From positions 1-5,897 of the forward strand of contig JASBTC010000142.1 in the NCBI GenBank assembly GCA_030148625.1: a stretch of 5,897 nucleotides of DNA, read 5' to 3'. This DNA comes from Sphingobium sp. Its GTDB lineage: Bacteria; Pseudomonadota; Alphaproteobacteria; Sphingomonadales; Sphingomonadaceae. Shown here in pieces: positions 1-5,875 of the stretch. A program made the position numbers and the translations under genes. A model generated the notes under the pieces. The model saw only the letters and a program-made list of their open reading frames with translations, did not search any database and had not been told where the DNA came from. Position 1 is the first letter of the stretch. Each line of letters begins with the position of its first letter.

Positions 1-291
1 GAGGACCGGCTCGTCCGCTTTGGCACCGGCTTCGTCTACAACCAGATCCCGCATCGCCGGCTGCGCCGCTGCATCTCGAATATCGAAGCCTGGCAGGACG
101 AAGCCGGCAAGGAACGGCGCATCGTCAGCAACCAGATCGTCTTCGAACATCGCAAGGGGCATGGCGTTCAACAGCATGTCGCGCTGGTCGATCATGTCCT
201 GCGCCGCGAAGGCGGGCAGTGGAAGATCGCCATCAAGCGCGCGCTGCTGATTAACGGGTTGGATGGCTACGACATCCCGACTTTGTTGTGA
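1..291 (+). CDS. Ring-hydroxylating dioxygenase beta subunit, C-terminal part (partial)
   Basis: The frame is open from base 1 to a TGA at 289-291, giving 96 residues; the 5' end lies outside the window. The pattern matches the C-terminal half of the small (beta) subunit of Rieske-type aromatic-ring-hydroxylating oxygenases (SnoaL/NTF2-like fold). A P-H-R-R-L-R-R-C-I-S-N stretch is followed by a strand with RIVSNQIVFEHRKG, then LVDHVLRREGGQWKIAIKRALL near the end (the WKIA...KR..L signature), and a short hydrophobic tail ending PTLL. In this family the beta subunit is mainly structural, supporting the catalytic alpha subunit in an alpha3beta3 hexamer in the cytoplasm. The alpha subunit would be expected just upstream. 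The gene converges on an AraC-type regulator, an arrangement common for aromatic-catabolism genes. Its substrate cannot be read from this fragment. A general SnoaL-like protein is the main alternative. Confidence 0.75.
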   Translation, partial: EDRLVRFGTGFVYNQIPHRRLRRCISNIEAWQDEAGKERRIVSNQIVFEHRKGHGVQQHVALVDHVLRREGGQWKIAIKRALLINGLDGYDIPTLL

Positions 292-316
292 CCTCTCCTG
301 ATCACCCACACCATTT

Positions 317-425
317 TGTCATTCCCGCGTGCGCGGGAATCCAGCCTTTCCGCGAAATATCAGAAAGAAGAAGAAGCTGGATTGACCTTCGGTCGACTAC
401 GTCTCCCGCTTTCGCGGGAATGACA
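317..425. repeat. REP-like bipartite inverted repeat
   Basis: The outer arms are perfect 13-bp inverted repeats: TGTCATTCCCGCG at 317-329 and CGCGGGAATGACA at 413-425. Inner arms AATCCAGC (338-345) and GCTGGATT (376-383) also pair. Each end is a small hairpin itself: ATTCCCGCG/CGCGGGAAT at 321-340 with a 2-nt centre, and TCCCGC/GCGGGA at 404-419. This resembles the REP/BIME-type palindromes dispersed in intergenic regions of many proteobacteria. It fills the gap between two converging genes, so it could also act as a bidirectional transcription stop. There is no coding potential in 292-437 beyond chance open frames. Confidence 0.75.
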
Positions 426-437
426 GTCAGTGGGAAC

Positions 438-1421
438 TCAGCCCCGCCGCAGCGTCTCCGCCGGGGATGCGCCGAAACGGCGGCGATAGAGGCTGGCGAA
501 GCTGCTCAGGTGATGGAAGCCCCAATGATTGGCGACCGACGTCACCGTCGCCCCGGACGCGCGCTGCATCAGATCCTGGCGCGCGCGTTCCAGCCGCAAA
601 TTGCTGAAATAGGCCATCGGGCTCGCCCCCCTGAAGTCGCGGAAACCGTTGGTGAGCGATCGTCCGCTGACCCCGGCATGCGCCGCGATCTCGTCGAGCG
701 TCAGGGGGCGTTGCAGATTGGCGTGCATATAGGCTTCGGCGCGGCGCACATAATGGGGTGCCGCGGGCGATACCGGCGGATTGACCAGCGCATGATGGCT
801 GCCCGACTGACCGATCAACAGGGTCGTCATCACCAGCCGCGAGAGCTGGCTGATCCCCGCCGGCGTCGTGCAGAGCCCGGCGGGCGAAAGCGCATCGGCA
901 TCGATATAACGCAGCAATGCGACGAGCCGCTGGCCGGCGGGCGTGCCCAGGTCGAGCTCGATATCGAAATCGATCTGCCGCTGCAGCGGCAGGCCGGTCA
1001 GTTCCTGATAATGCTTCTCCAGCGCCGCCTTGGAGATCTTGATCCCCAGCACTTCGCTGTCGTCGCGCCAGCGGAAACGCGCCGGCCGATCGGGCAGGCA
1101 GATTGCAGCGCGATCGCCGCCGACCGAAACCGCGCGATCCTCGAAAGCGATGTCGCAGGCCCCGCCGATATTGATGTGGACGATGTAAAAAGTGTCGAAC
1201 GGCCCCGGATCGATCAGCACGTCGGCGCCGTAGCGGAGATAGAAGATCGAGACATCGCCGAGCGTGATCTGGTTCATCCGGCTGTCCACCGCACGCTCCC
1301 CGCCGGTGAAGCGGAGCGCGTGGGTTTTCAACTGGCGACCGATCAGTTCGCGCGCTTCGCCCGGATCGCGCGTGGCGACGATTGGCCGGTTTTCAAATGG
1401 CAGGCGCCCGCTCGGGAACAT
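438..1421 (-). CDS. AraC/XylS-family transcriptional regulator
   Basis: A 327-residue regulator. The N-terminal part (about 20-195) looks like the cupin-like AraC_binding_2 sensor domain found in XylS-type regulators. The C-terminal part (about 223-325) is the AraC DNA-binding domain with two helix-turn-helix units: LTLDEIAAHAGVSGRSLTNGF near 240-260, and VTSVANHWGFHHLSSFASLY near 293-312. The connecting SPMAYFSNLRLERAR (268-281) and the final RRFGASPAETLRR are family hallmarks. The ATG at 1421 is chosen because AAGGAGG lies 4 nt before it; a TTG 48 bases upstream has no ribosome site. The gene converges on the oxygenase beta subunit and diverges from the hydrolase at 1531. By analogy with XylS/AndR-like proteins it probably activates one or both neighbours in response to an aromatic ligand; this role is inferred. 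The family assignment is secure, the effector unknown. Confidence 0.92.
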   Translation of the reverse strand: MFPSGRLPFENRPIVATRDPGEARELIGRQLKTHALRFTGGERAVDSRMNQITLGDVSIFYLRYGADVLIDPGPFDTFYIVHINIGGACDIAFEDRAVSVGGDRAAICLPDRPARFRWRDDSEVLGIKISKAALEKHYQELTGLPLQRQIDFDIELDLGTPAGQRLVALLRYIDADALSPAGLCTTPAGISQLSRLVMTTLLIGQSGSHHALVNPPVSPAAPHYVRRAEAYMHANLQRPLTLDEIAAHAGVSGRSLTNGFRDFRGASPMAYFSNLRLERARQDLMQRASGATVTSVANHWGFHHLSSFASLYRRRFGASPAETLRRG

Positions 1422-1425
1422 CTTC

Positions 1426-1432
1426 CCTCCTT
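1426..1432 (-). promoter_or_regulatory. Ribosome binding site that fixes the AraC-regulator start
   Basis: Read on the minus strand this is AAGGAGG, a near-perfect anti-16S match, followed by GAAG and ATG (1421-1419). It favours the 1421 ATG over the longer open frame that begins with TTG at 1469, which lacks any such site. Confidence 0.75.
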
Positions 1433-1496
1433 GCTGGCCGCATGGCAGCCATTTTGAAGTGTGGACCAACGAGCGTGGAACTTAAATCATCAAATT

Positions 1497-1515
1497 TAGC
1501 TTTGCAAGAAAGCTA
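1497..1515. promoter_or_regulatory. Palindrome in divergent AraC/hydrolase intergenic region (candidate operator)
   Basis: TAGCTTT (1497-1503) and AAAGCTA (1509-1515) form a perfect 7+7 inverted repeat with a 5-nt GCAAG spacer. It lies 15 bp before the hydrolase ATG at 1531, in the AT-rich part of the 109-bp divergent gap. The position suits an operator controlling the hydrolase, or a small mRNA hairpin in its leader. AraC proteins more often bind direct repeats, so the binder is uncertain. I could not identify convincing -35/-10 boxes here. Confidence 0.4.
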
Positions 1516-1530
1516 TTCTAAGGGTGAAAT

Positions 1531-2430
1531 ATGCCGGAGCGGGAGCAGGATATGAACAGCGCCGATGCCGCGATCGCGTTTCTCCAGCGCGGCATGCCCG
1601 GCGAGGATGCGACGCTGGAGGATCTACGCCGATGGGTCGACGGGCTGGGCGCCGGCCTGGAACCGCCCGGCCACGTTATCCGCCACGACCTCGACATTGG
1701 CGGCGTCCCGAGCGCGCGCTTTCACCCGCCAGGGGCGGCGGTTTCGCGCGCGATCCTCTATCTCCATGGCGGCGCCTATATGGCGGGATCGCCCACTTCG
1801 CATGGGGCACTGGCCGCATCTTTGGCCGCTGCGGCGAGCATCAATGTGATCCTGCCGGAATATCGGCTCGCCCCCGAACACCCCTTCCCCGCCGCGCTCG
1901 ATGATGCACGCACCGTCTATCTCGATCTCGCCGCAACGGGCATTGGACTGAGCTTGGCAGGAGATTCGGCGGGCGGCGGCCTCGCACTCGCGCTCGCGGT
2001 CGATCTCCGCGATCGCGGCGAGCCCCTGCCCGACAGTCTTTCGCTCATCTCGCCCTGGACCGACATGACGTTGAGCGGCGCGTCGATCGCCGGTCGCGCC
2101 GATATCGATCCGATGATCACCGCGGATGCGCTGCACGCCGCAATCGCATCCTATGCGGCGGGCCTGCCATGCGAGGATCCGCGCCTGTCCCCGCTGTTCG
2201 CCAACCTCGTCGGTCTGCCCCCGATGCTGATCCAGGTCGGAGAGCGGGAACGGCTGCGCGACGATGCGGCACGCCTGGCGGCGCGCGCGAAGGATGCCGG
2301 CGTCATGGCCGATTATCGCGAATGGCCGGGCATGGTGCATGTCTGGCATCTGTTCGGGGCACATATCGCCGAAGGCCGTCTGGCGATCGAGGAAATGGCC
2401 GTCCATATCGGGTTGCACGCGACCGGCTGA
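1531..2430 (+). CDS. HSL-type (family IV) alpha/beta hydrolase, probable carboxylesterase
   Basis: A 299-residue alpha/beta hydrolase of the Abhydrolase_3/hormone-sensitive-lipase group, close to the usual length. The oxyanion-hole motif HGGAY is at 79-83, the nucleophile elbow GDSAGG at 144-149 (Ser146), the YRLAPEHPFPAAL block near 111-123, and the catalytic His270 in GMVHVWHLF. The acid position carries Glu240 (VGERERLRDD) where many relatives have Asp in DPLRD. The family hydrolyses ester bonds of small acyl or aromatic esters; no signal peptide is seen, so it is probably cytoplasmic. AAGGGTG just before the ATG at 1531 supports this start; an in-frame ATG at 1552 (MNSADAA) is a possible alternative. 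It diverges from the AraC regulator and is followed 79 bp later by the OmdA-family gene on the same strand. The substrate is unknown; a role in processing aromatic esters is inferred only from context. Confidence 0.9.
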   Translation: MPEREQDMNSADAAIAFLQRGMPGEDATLEDLRRWVDGLGAGLEPPGHVIRHDLDIGGVPSARFHPPGAAVSRAILYLHGGAYMAGSPTSHGALAASLAAAASINVILPEYRLAPEHPFPAALDDARTVYLDLAATGIGLSLAGDSAGGGLALALAVDLRDRGEPLPDSLSLISPWTDMTLSGASIAGRADIDPMITADALHAAIASYAAGLPCEDPRLSPLFANLVGLPPMLIQVGERERLRDDAARLAARAKDAGVMADYREWPGMVHVWHLFGAHIAEGRLAIEEMAVHIGLHATG

Positions 2431-2509
2431 CACCGGGCGCATTTATGGATTGCACTTCCCCGGAAAATCCCGAACACTCAGGCTTCCTCCTCAAGGAGAA
2501 TGCCGCGCC

Positions 2510-3115
2510 ATGGCGCCCGTCAAGGTCGACCCCGACAAGGTTCTCGAGTTCGCCGATGAAGAGCGCTTCTACGACTGGCTGAGCAGGCATCACAGCACGC
2601 AGGACGAGGTGTGGATCAGGATCCACAAGGTCGATTCCGGCCTGCCGTCGATCACCCCGAAACAGGCCATCGACGTGGTGCTGTGCTGGGGCTGGATCGA
2701 CGGGCTGCGCAAGGGGCTCGACGAAAGGAGCTTTCTGCAGCGCTACACGCCGCGCCGGGCCAAGAGCGTCTGGAGCCGGATCAATGTCGACAATGTCGCC
2801 CGGCTTGTCGAGGAAGGACGAATGACCGAGCATGGGCTGGACCAGGTCGAAGCCGCCAAGGCCGACGGCCGCTGGGATCGCGCCTATGACAGCGGCAAGG
2901 CGATGACCATTCCCGACGATCTGCAGGCCGCGATCAACGCGGAGCCGGCGGCGCGGGAGATGTTCGGCCGGCTCAACGCGCAGAACCGGTTCGCCCTCGC
3001 CTTTCGCACCCATAATATGAAGACCGCCGCGGGGCGGACGAAAAAGATCGCAAGCTTCGTCCAGATGCTCAAACGCGGCGAGACCATCTATCCGCAAGGC
3101 AAGAAAGGCAGATAG
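2510..3115 (+). CDS. YdeI/OmpD-associated (OmdA) family protein
   Basis: A 201-residue protein resembling the YdeI/OmdA family (Pfam 'Bacteriocin-protection, YdeI or OmpD-associated'). Features seen: an N-terminal F-x-x-x-x-x-F-Y-x-W-L block (14-24); EVWIRIHKV (33-41); the characteristic CWGWIDGLRKGLDE (59-72); RRAKSVWSRIN (82-92) followed by V-x-R-L-x-E-x-G-R-M (96-105). The C-terminal module runs FALAFRTHNMKTAAGRTKKIASFVQML (161-187). Members have been linked to resistance to antimicrobial peptides and envelope stress, but the biochemical function is not established. No signal peptide or membrane segment is apparent, so it is probably cytoplasmic. The ATG at 2510 follows AAGGAG with a rather long 11-nt spacing; the open frame extends upstream without a better site. 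It may be co-transcribed with the preceding hydrolase. Confidence 0.85.
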   Translation: MAPVKVDPDKVLEFADEERFYDWLSRHHSTQDEVWIRIHKVDSGLPSITPKQAIDVVLCWGWIDGLRKGLDERSFLQRYTPRRAKSVWSRINVDNVARLVEEGRMTEHGLDQVEAAKADGRWDRAYDSGKAMTIPDDLQAAINAEPAAREMFGRLNAQNRFALAFRTHNMKTAAGRTKKIASFVQMLKRGETIYPQGKKGR

Positions 3116-3145
3116 GTCGGATCGGGTTGGCTTCACTCACTCTGC

Positions 3146-3170
3146 GTCATTACCGCTTTCGCGGGGTGAC
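3146..3170. repeat. Degenerate copy of the REP-like hairpin
   Basis: GTCATTACCGC (3146-3156), a TTTC loop and GCGGGGTGAC (3161-3170) form an imperfect hairpin with one mismatch and one bulged base. It shares CCGCTTTCGCGGG and TGACAGT with the right arm of the repeat at 404-427. It sits in the 102-bp gap between the converging OmdA-family and hydrolase genes, the same setting as the first copy. It may also serve as a weak bidirectional terminator. Confidence 0.6.
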
Positions 3171-3217
3171 AGTGTGGCGCGCCAGTGGATCAAACTCTGG
3201 GTCGGTTGCGCAACACG

Positions 3218-3907
3218 CTACGCCAGCACCGCCGCCGCTTCATCGATCAACGCGCTCACCGCCGATGGCTGTGACGCGAGCGAGGCATGACTGGCGTCGA
3301 GGCGGATGACCTTCCGCGGATCCATGCGCAATGACATCATCTCCTGATTGGCGGGTGCAATCATCCGGTCGTCGGTCGAGATCTGATACCAGCAGGGCTT
3401 CTTCTTCCATGCCGGCGCGGTAATCGTGTCTCCGAACGTACCCGCCAGCGGCGCTTTCTGCGTCACGGCCATGACGAGTGCCTCATCGACGGACAGGTCC
3501 TGGCAAAAGCTTTCATGGAATTTGTCCTGCTTCACCCAGAGATAGCCGTCACTGTCGGGGGCGAGATTGGCGGCGGCGACAGGGGGATTGGCCTGGGTGA
3601 TGCCGCCCGGGCTTTCGCCGGCATCGGGTGCGAACGCCGCGATATAGACCAGCCCGACGACATTGGGCTGATCGCCGGCTTCGGTGATCACCGCGCCACC
3701 ATAGGAATGACCGACCAGCAGCACCGGCCCATCGACCTGGTCGATCATCTTGCGGGTTCGCTGACCATCGTCGGCCAGCGAGGTCAGCGGCAGTTCCACG
3801 GCAAGCAGCCTGTCATGGCCGAGCCTTTTCAGCTCGACGATCACCTTGGCCCAATGCGCCGCGCCGCCCCAGAATCCATGCACGAGAATGATGGTCGGGC
3901 TCGTCAT
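3218..3907 (-). CDS. Alpha/beta hydrolase (Abhydrolase_6 type)
   Basis: A 229-residue single-domain alpha/beta hydrolase. The N-terminal strand and oxyanion loop read TIILVHGFWGGAAHW (5-19). The nucleophile elbow is GHSYGG at 66-71 (Ser68). The likely acid is Asp180 in STDDRMI, and the base is His207 in ASHASL. This small cap-poor form resembles EstC/plant salicylate-esterase-like hydrolases often annotated simply as alpha/beta hydrolase. It has no signal peptide with this start, so is probably cytoplasmic. The ATG at 3907 is preceded by GAGGAG with a 7-nt spacer. The open frame continues 42 codons upstream, but that extension has no ribosome site, is not hydrolase-like and would begin inside a palindrome. 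It lies downstream of the GST gene on the same strand, but two hairpins intervene, so it is probably transcribed separately. The substrate is unknown. Confidence 0.9.
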   Translation of the reverse strand: MTSPTIILVHGFWGGAAHWAKVIVELKRLGHDRLLAVELPLTSLADDGQRTRKMIDQVDGPVLLVGHSYGGAVITEAGDQPNVVGLVYIAAFAPDAGESPGGITQANPPVAAANLAPDSDGYLWVKQDKFHESFCQDLSVDEALVMAVTQKAPLAGTFGDTITAPAWKKKPCWYQISTDDRMIAPANQEMMSLRMDPRKVIRLDASHASLASQPSAVSALIDEAAAVLA

Positions 3908-3914
3908 CGAATCT

Positions 3915-3920
3915 CTCCTC
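3915..3920 (-). promoter_or_regulatory. Ribosome binding site that fixes the 3907 hydrolase start
   Basis: On the minus strand this reads GAGGAG, 7 nt before the ATG. It places the start at the conserved MTSPTIILVHG and excludes the upstream extension. Just upstream is a perfect 10-bp palindrome CGAAATTTCG (3926-3935) of unknown meaning. Confidence 0.75.
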
Positions 3921-4007
3921 TGCACCGAAATTTCGAGAAGTGAGCACCCACTCCCGAATATGCGCAAGCCTGGAAAAACGAATGTGCCGGCGCACGTCCA
4001 TGGGAGC

Positions 4008-4044
4008 GAACAAGCCGCATGATCCCGGATCATGCGGCTTGTTC
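4008..4044 (-). terminator. Perfect 18-bp-arm palindrome, probable terminator downstream of GST
   Basis: The left arm 4008-4025 (GAACAAGCCGCATGATCC) is exactly the reverse complement of 4027-4044, around a single central C. It lies 44-80 bases beyond the GST stop in the minus-strand direction and ahead of the next minus-strand gene. A T-rich run after the stem is weak (stem base GGCTTGTTC, then GCTCCC), so it is a possible rather than classical Rho-independent terminator. Recombination or transcript-stability roles are alternatives. Confidence 0.6.
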
Positions 4045-4052
4045 CTTGCCTG

Positions 4053-4077
4053 CGCGAAGACGGATCCGTCTTGCGCG
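4053..4077 (-). terminator. Second tandem hairpin after the GST gene
   Basis: AAGACGGATCCGTCTT (4057-4072) is a perfect 16-bp palindrome, extended by CGCG (4053-4056) pairing with CGCG (4074-4077) around one bulged G. It begins 11 bases after the GST stop in the minus direction and is followed by the larger palindrome at 4008-4044. It has no T-tract. Together the two could block readthrough from the GST into the hydrolase or protect the GST mRNA 3' end. Confidence 0.45.
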
Positions 4078-4087
4078 ATACTCCGGA

Positions 4088-4696
4088 TCAGGCTGCGGCC
4101 ATTGCCGGCGGCGTGCCATCCTTTTGGGTTGCGCGCGCATTGGCCGGGCGATCGGTGACGCGGGCCAGATAGGCGTCGAGCAGATCGCTCGCCGGCGAAT
4201 ATTCCCGCCCCCAGGCCAGCGCACTGGCAACCATCACATCGACCGCCGTGAACCGATCGCCCATCAGATAGGGCCCCTTTTCCAATGCGCCGAGCAGCCG
4301 CGCGATCACCGCGTCATAACGAGCCTGTGCATGCACATCGCCGTCGATCGTGCCGGTGATCTTGCTCCAATAGGCAGGCTCCATCTCACCCGCCGTCCAG
4401 GCAAGCCAGGTCAGATAGGCACCGCGCTCGGGCGATCCGATCGCCGCGCCCAGATCGGCTTCAGGAAACAGATCGGTCAGATAGAGCGCGACCGCGAGCG
4501 ACTCGGTCACCAGCACATCGCCGTGAGTCAGCGCCGGCACCTTGCCGTCAGGATGCGGATTGCCGGGATCGCGCGCGCCCGAACCGTCGCGCCGCGCAAT
4601 GTCGCAATAGCGGATGTCGTAATCGACGCCGATTTCCTCGAGCAGCCAGACCAGGCGGCTCGAGCGCGACCAGGGGGCATGGAACAATGTCAGCAT
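4088..4696 (-). CDS. Glutathione S-transferase family protein
   Basis: A 202-residue protein of typical GST length. The N-terminal thioredoxin-like domain (1-78) starts MLTLFHAPWSRSSRLVWLLEE, where Ser10 or a nearby Ser is the candidate thiol-activating residue. It contains KVPAL with the cis-Pro at 54, and the glutathione-contacting TESLAVALYL (Glu65-Ser66). The alpha-helical C-terminal domain (about 88-185) includes YLMGDRFTAVDVMVA with the N-capping box T150-A-V-D153. Such proteins conjugate or reduce electrophiles using glutathione in the cytoplasm; the substrate is not evident. GGAG stands 7 nt before the ATG at 4696. It diverges from a YafY-type regulator across 110 bp that contain a four-half-site dyad, suggesting control by that regulator. 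Two hairpins follow the stop. The Ala/Pro-rich C-terminal end (PPAMAAA) is unstructured-looking. Confidence 0.92.
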   Translation of the reverse strand: MLTLFHAPWSRSSRLVWLLEEIGVDYDIRYCDIARRDGSGARDPGNPHPDGKVPALTHGDVLVTESLAVALYLTDLFPEADLGAAIGSPERGAYLTWLAWTAGEMEPAYWSKITGTIDGDVHAQARYDAVIARLLGALEKGPYLMGDRFTAVDVMVASALAWGREYSPASDLLDAYLARVTDRPANARATQKDGTPPAMAAA

Positions 4697-4753
4697 GGGA
4701 AATCTCCATCCGAGCCCCGCGGCGGAATGCGGCGGGCCGACTTGGCTTGACTA

Positions 4754-4792
4754 CTGCCATCCTGCTGCCACCATGGTGTCAGCAGCTGTCAG
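4754..4792. promoter_or_regulatory. Symmetric four-half-site array between GST and YafY-type regulator (candidate operator)
   Basis: Two CTGCCA boxes (4754-4759, 4765-4770) face two TGTCAG boxes (4777-4782, 4787-4792), all of the form TGNCAG in inverted orientation about 4773/4774. Spacing within each pair is 10-11 bp, one helical turn. The core 4762-4785 is a 24-bp palindrome with 11 of 12 pairs matched, including CACCATGGTG. It occupies the divergent gap ending 14 bases before the regulator's start, as expected for autoregulation and co-control of the GST. The binding protein is inferred. Confidence 0.6.
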
Positions 4793-4806
4793 CTAGGTAA
4801 AAATAC

Positions 4807-5508
4807 ATGAGACGCGCCGACCGCCTGTTCCAGATCATCCAGATCCTGCGCCGCACATCGAAACCGATGATCGCCGACGCGATCGCCGCCGAACTCGAGG
4901 TTTCGAAACGCACCGTCTATCGCGACATCGCCACGCTGATGGGCCAGCGCGTGCCCATCCGCGGCGAGGCGGGTTTCGGCTATGTGCTCGAAGGCGGCTT
5001 CGACATGCCGCCGCTGATGCTGACCTCGGACGAGATCGAAGCGGCGGTGCTCGGTGCACAATGGGTCTCTGCCCGCGGCGATCCCGCATTGGCACGCGCC
5101 GCGCGCGACCTGATCGCCAAGATCGCGGCAACCGTGCCCGAGGAACTGCGGCCGGTCGTTCTGGAGCCGGCGGTCGTCGTCCCGCCCATCTGGGATGAAA
5201 CGGTCGAGACATTGGACATGGCGCAGATCCGCGCATCGATCCATGCCGGCCGCAAACTGACGATAGCCTATCGCGACCGCGACGAGCGCGAGAGCCGCCG
5301 GACGATCTGGCCCTTCCTGGTCGGCTATCGCGAGACCACGCGTATGCTGGTCGCATGGTGCGAAACGCGCGGCGATTTCCGCATGTTCAGGACCGATCGT
5401 GTCCTCGCGATGGATTTTCTCGACGAACGCTATCCCCATCGCCCCGCCCAGCTCCGCGCCCGCTGGTATACGATGATGAAGGCTCGACATGCAGAGACGA
5501 GAGCCTGA
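4807..5508 (+). CDS. YafY-type HTH/WYL-domain transcriptional regulator
   Basis: A 233-residue regulator. The N-terminal HTH_11/DeoR-like winged helix covers about 1-60, beginning MRRADRLFQIIQILRR, with recognition helix KRTVYRDIATL at 34-44 and wing RGEAGFGYVLEGG. The C-terminal WYL-type domain covers about 130-205: RRTIWPFLVGYRETTRMLVAWCETRGDFRMFRTDRV matches the YafY subgroup, in which the signature W-Y-L is replaced (here R179-M180-L181). WYL domains are effector-sensing modules; ligands are mostly unknown, with nucleic acid shown for some. The ribosome site is weak (AGG about 9 nt before the ATG), but the protein begins exactly where the family does. It diverges from a GST and probably represses or activates it and itself through the dyad array in the shared gap; this is inferred. 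Confidence 0.92.
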   Translation: MRRADRLFQIIQILRRTSKPMIADAIAAELEVSKRTVYRDIATLMGQRVPIRGEAGFGYVLEGGFDMPPLMLTSDEIEAAVLGAQWVSARGDPALARAARDLIAKIAATVPEELRPVVLEPAVVVPPIWDETVETLDMAQIRASIHAGRKLTIAYRDRDERESRRTIWPFLVGYRETTRMLVAWCETRGDFRMFRTDRVLAMDFLDERYPHRPAQLRARWYTMMKARHAETRA

Positions 5509-5559
5509 TCCGTACAGGCTCAGACGAAAATGATCCCGTTGGATCCGACACATTCCCAA

Positions 5560-5579
5560 TCAGGACTTTACAGTCCTGA
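5560..5579. promoter_or_regulatory. Palindrome upstream of XRE-type regulator (candidate autoregulatory operator)
   Basis: TCAGGACT (5560-5567) and AGTCCTGA (5572-5579) are perfect 8-bp inverted arms around TTAC. The site is 62 bp before the ATG at 5642 and lies in a non-coding gap of 133 bp. A dyad of this size is typical of dimeric HTH regulators that control their own promoter. TTTACA (5567-5572) inside it looks like a -35 box, but no good -10 follows at the right distance. Confidence 0.5.
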
Positions 5580-5641
5580 AAACCAATTTTGCGAAAAAGA
5601 ATGTGCCTGTTAGAGATTTGATGGACGGTGAGGCGATCCAG

Positions 5642-5875
5642 ATGAAATCAAACGAACACACGCTCGGCGACCTTCTGCGCGGACTACGCAAGCGCAATGG
5701 CTGGACGGTCAAGGAAATGAGCGACCGGAGCGGCATTCCGCTATCGACATTGTCGAAGGTCGAGAATGGCCCGCGATTTCACTTTCCTCGTCGATTCCGC
5801 CGTCGCTGCAGATACGCTGGTCCGGGCGGCCAAGGGCGCGGACAAGGCGATGATTGCGGATGTTTCCGTGTTTGA
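5642..5875 (+). CDS. Truncated XRE-family HTH regulator, reading out of frame into pheT sequence
   Basis: The 77-residue frame starts at the ATG 5642, preceded by GGTGAGG with an 8-nt spacer. Residues 1-43 are a clear XRE/Cro-type helix-turn-helix: [21 protein letters not shown], then the recognition region [13 protein letters not shown] (31-43). Related regulators continue after this point with further HTH helices (typically beginning GRLTL) and often a C-terminal cupin sensor, for roughly 200 residues. Here the sequence instead turns into an Arg/Gly-rich tail that is plainly the wrong frame of pheT, ending at a TGA (5873-5875). The gene is therefore broken: its HTH is incomplete and its sensor lost, so specific regulation is unlikely. 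The frame can be opened further upstream (ATG 5621 or GTG 5603), but those starts lack a ribosome site and add non-conserved residues. Confidence 0.8.
   Translation: MKSNEHTLGDLLRGLRKRNGWTVKEMSDRSGIPLSTLSKVENGPRFHFPRRFRRRCRYAGPGGQGRGQGDDCGCFRV

Noticed and set aside
317..425. CRISPR repeat or IS terminal inverted repeats
   Set aside because: There is only one bipartite unit with no regularly spaced repeats, and the interior (about 80 bp) encodes no transposase.
288..1457. Long open frame on + (389 codons) over the AraC regulator
   Set aside because: It is antisense to a clear AraC-family gene, runs through the REP-like repeat, and has no recognisable domain or ribosome site; it is a high-GC shadow.
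1422..1469. N-terminal extension of the AraC regulator to a TTG at 1469
   Set aside because: No ribosome site precedes the TTG, whereas AAGGAGG directly precedes the ATG at 1421.
1624..2442. Long minus-strand open frame opposite the HSL-type hydrolase
   Set aside because: It is the complement of a gene with full catalytic motifs and shows no family resemblance.
2303..3136. Minus-strand open frame opposite the OmdA-family gene
   Set aside because: It is a codon-bias shadow spanning two real + strand genes and the gap between them.
3908..4033. 42-codon N-terminal extension of the 3218-3907 hydrolase
   Set aside because: The extension would start within the 4008-4044 palindrome, has no ribosome site and is not hydrolase-like; GAGGAG fixes the ATG at 3907.
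4019..4750. Plus-strand open frame opposite the GST gene
   Set aside because: It covers the hairpins and the antisense of a clear GST, with no domain pattern.
4789..5559. Minus-strand open frame opposite the WYL regulator
   Set aside because: It is the antisense of a regulator with recognisable HTH and WYL-type domains.
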